6,408 bases of DNA. It comes from Anaerolineae bacterium (lineage in GTDB: Bacteria; Chloroflexota; Anaerolineae; J102). The number at the start of each line of letters is the position of its first letter. The first letter of the stretch is position 1. Under the pieces are notes generated by a model that worked only from the letters and a program-made list of their open reading frames with translations, made no database searches and was not told the origin of the DNA. Of the stretch, positions 5,073-6,408 are shown piece after piece. The stretch lies in NCBI GenBank assembly GCA_015493675.1, contig WGCR01000278.1, positions 1-6,408 on the forward strand. The letters run 5' to 3'. The position numbers and the translations under genes were made by a program.

Positions 5073-6365
5073 CTGAGCGGGCAGGAAAAGCAGGTGGGAG
5101 GCCTGGTAGACCTCGTGGATGGCGAGATAATCGCCGCCCCAGCCGCCCGCCACGTGCATGTTGGGGCCGATCATGGCGGCGACGGCATGATGCCAGGGGC
5201 CGCGCCGGGGCGCATCGATGGTGGACCAACTCTGGCTGGTGAGATCAAACCGCTCGTGTGGATAGGAATCTTCGCCCTCGCCGCCGCCCACCACATAGAG
5301 GGAACCGGCGTCGGCCGCAACCGCCAGACCACTGCGGGGCTGGGGAAGAGAAGGCGCGTCCGTCCAGGCGTCAGCATTGGGATCATAACGCCACACTTCG
5401 GCCCGTTGCGCAGCGCCGTCATTGCCTCCCAGCAGATAAATCTCATCCTGAAGCGCAACCACTGCCGCAAATGCACGCGGCTCGGGCAAACGTCGTCCTT
5501 CTTCCCAATGACCGGCAACAGGATCGAAGATGAACAGCGAGTCGGTGACCTGTGAGCCATTCCAGCCGCCGAACACATACAATTTATCGCGCCAGACCGT
5601 CATCGCCAGACCGCATCGGGGTTCGGGCAGGGCTGGAGCCACCTGCCACACGCCAGCGTCGACATCGAAAACATCCAGCCGGGCCAGGGCCGCGGCGCCC
5701 GCGCAGCCGCCCGCCACATAAAGCCGTCCGCCCAATCCGGCAGCGCCCGCGCCGCGTGCGGCCGCCGGCCGGGGCGGCAGCGTCTGCCATTGATCCCAGG
5801 CGGGATTATACAACTCGTGCACAGCCAGATCCCCCGTCGCATTCTCACCCCCGACGACATGCCAGCCATCCTCCAGCACAGCGGCGGCCGCGCGGCTGCG
5901 AGCGGTGGGCATGGGCGAAAGCAAGGACCAGCGGGCCACATCCTCCCGGGCCGATGGCGCGCCGGCGGGCAAACCGGCATCCGTGCTAAAAGCGGGGGCG
6001 TCGGTGCTGGCATAAAATGTCTGGGTGGGCCAAAAGGCCATCGCCAGGGCCAGCAGCAGCGCGGCTCCCAGCACGATCCACAACCAGGCCGCGGGCCGCC
6101 ATGTCAGCGGCTCCCACACCGGCGGGGCGGGCTGCTCCTCGCCCGCAGACAGCCCCGGCACCGCCACCCACCCCAGCTTGACCGCCTCGATGGTGGCCTC
6201 GGTGCGCGATTGCACATCCATCTTCTCGAAGATGTTACGCACATGCACCTTGACCGTATTGGTGCTGATGGAGAGTTGATGAGCGATCTCGTCATTGCTC
6301 AATCCCTGGGCAATCAGTCCCAGTATCTCCGTTTCGCGCCGGGTGAGAGGTCTGTCCTTTGGCAT
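5061..6365 (-). CDS. membrane-anchored LuxR-type regulator with Kelch propeller
   Basis: The 434-residue protein reads as a one-component transmembrane regulator. A LuxR/GerE helix-turn-helix (about 5-66) opens it, with LTRRETEIL, GLSNDEIA and STNTVKVHVRNIFEKM as in the family. A Pro-rich linker and a single hydrophobic helix (about 92-112) follow. A Kelch domain then runs from about 145 to the end. Six GG pairs, at 172, 219, 266, 313, 360 and 407, fall exactly 47 residues apart, mostly with the later Y/F and W positions of Kelch blades, which predicts a six-bladed propeller. The HTH would be cytoplasmic and the propeller outside, in the manner of ToxR/CadC-type regulators, probably sensing a ligand or surface polymer; the signal is unknown. 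ATG at 6365 is preferred over TTG at 6380 because a -10 box lies between them. The gene is clearly GC-richer than mscS. Confidence 0.88.
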   Translation of the reverse strand: MPKDRPLTRRETEILGLIAQGLSNDEIAHQLSISTNTVKVHVRNIFEKMDVQSRTEATIEAVKLGWVAVPGLSAGEEQPAPPVWEPLTWRPAAWLWIVLGAALLLALAMAFWPTQTFYASTDAPAFSTDAGLPAGAPSAREDVARWSLLSPMPTARSRAAAAVLEDGWHVVGGENATGDLAVHELYNPAWDQWQTLPPRPAAARGAGAAGLGGRLYVAGGCAGAAALARLDVFDVDAGVWQVAPALPEPRCGLAMTVWRDKLYVFGGWNGSQVTDSLFIFDPVAGHWEEGRRLPEPRAFAAVVALQDEIYLLGGNDGAAQRAEVWRYDPNADAWTDAPSLPQPRSGLAVAADAGSLYVVGGGEGEDSYPHERFDLTSQSWSTIDAPRRGPWHHAVAAMIGPNMHVAGGWGGDYLAIHEVYQASHLLFLPAQGGQ

Positions 6366-6371
6366 ATCCCG

Positions 6372-6377
6372 ATTATA
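6372..6377 (-). promoter_or_regulatory. -10 box of the Kelch regulator, leaderless arrangement
   Basis: A perfect TATAAT on the minus strand ends 6 bases before ATG at 6365, so transcription should start at or next to the A of the start codon. No good TTGACA-like -35 box is found at 17 bases. No Shine-Dalgarno is present between the box and the ATG, which agrees with a leaderless mRNA. Confidence 0.5.
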
Positions 6378-6408
6378 CAACAGAATCCCTTCCTGACCTG
6401 AAAATAAT

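Overview
This 6.4 kb bacterial window carries four intact genes in two blocks, and more than a third of it is non-coding DNA packed with repeats. The likely host is a Chloroflexota-like (Anaerolineae-type) environmental bacterium. That is an inference from gene content: a one-component LuxR-HTH/transmembrane/Kelch regulator, a UbiA-family quinone-type prenyltransferase, and intergenic repeats of the kind that litter such genomes. No marker gene fixes the taxonomy.

Layout. Bases 1-1167 hold no convincing gene. They contain a run of small hairpins, a 204-bp MITE-like element with terminal inverted repeats (202-405), a GC-rich highly self-complementary island (about 455-830), an AT-rich degenerate repeat, and a short terminator-like repeat. 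Bases 1168-3365 hold two minus-strand genes for integral membrane proteins: a UbiA/MenA-like prenyltransferase (1168-2223) and an MscS-type mechanosensitive channel (2544-3365). A 137-bp inverted repeat with an oligo-T tract on both strands lies between them. Bases 3366-4039 are non-coding and carry the second MITE copy (3502-3704), a 'cgcagat' inverted repeat directly beside it, another repeat-like stretch, and a good sigma70-type promoter. Bases 4040-5035 (plus) encode a tyrosine-recombinase-fold protein that aligns without gaps to the XerC/D signature but lacks the nucleophilic tyrosine and most other catalytic residues. Bases 5061-6365 (minus, convergent) encode a regulator with an N-terminal LuxR DNA-binding domain, one transmembrane helix and a six-bladed Kelch propeller. 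Its start codon lies where transcription should begin, so its mRNA may be leaderless.

The genes do not form a pathway. The prenyltransferase would serve membrane quinone (menaquinone-like) synthesis and the channel osmotic protection. The Kelch protein looks like a membrane-anchored one-component sensor, and the recombinase-like protein may bind DNA without cutting it. The most notable observations are the catalytically dead but intact recombinase, the two TA-flanked MITE-like copies in direct orientation around the prenyltransferase/mscS pair, and the exactly 47-residue periodicity of the Kelch domain.
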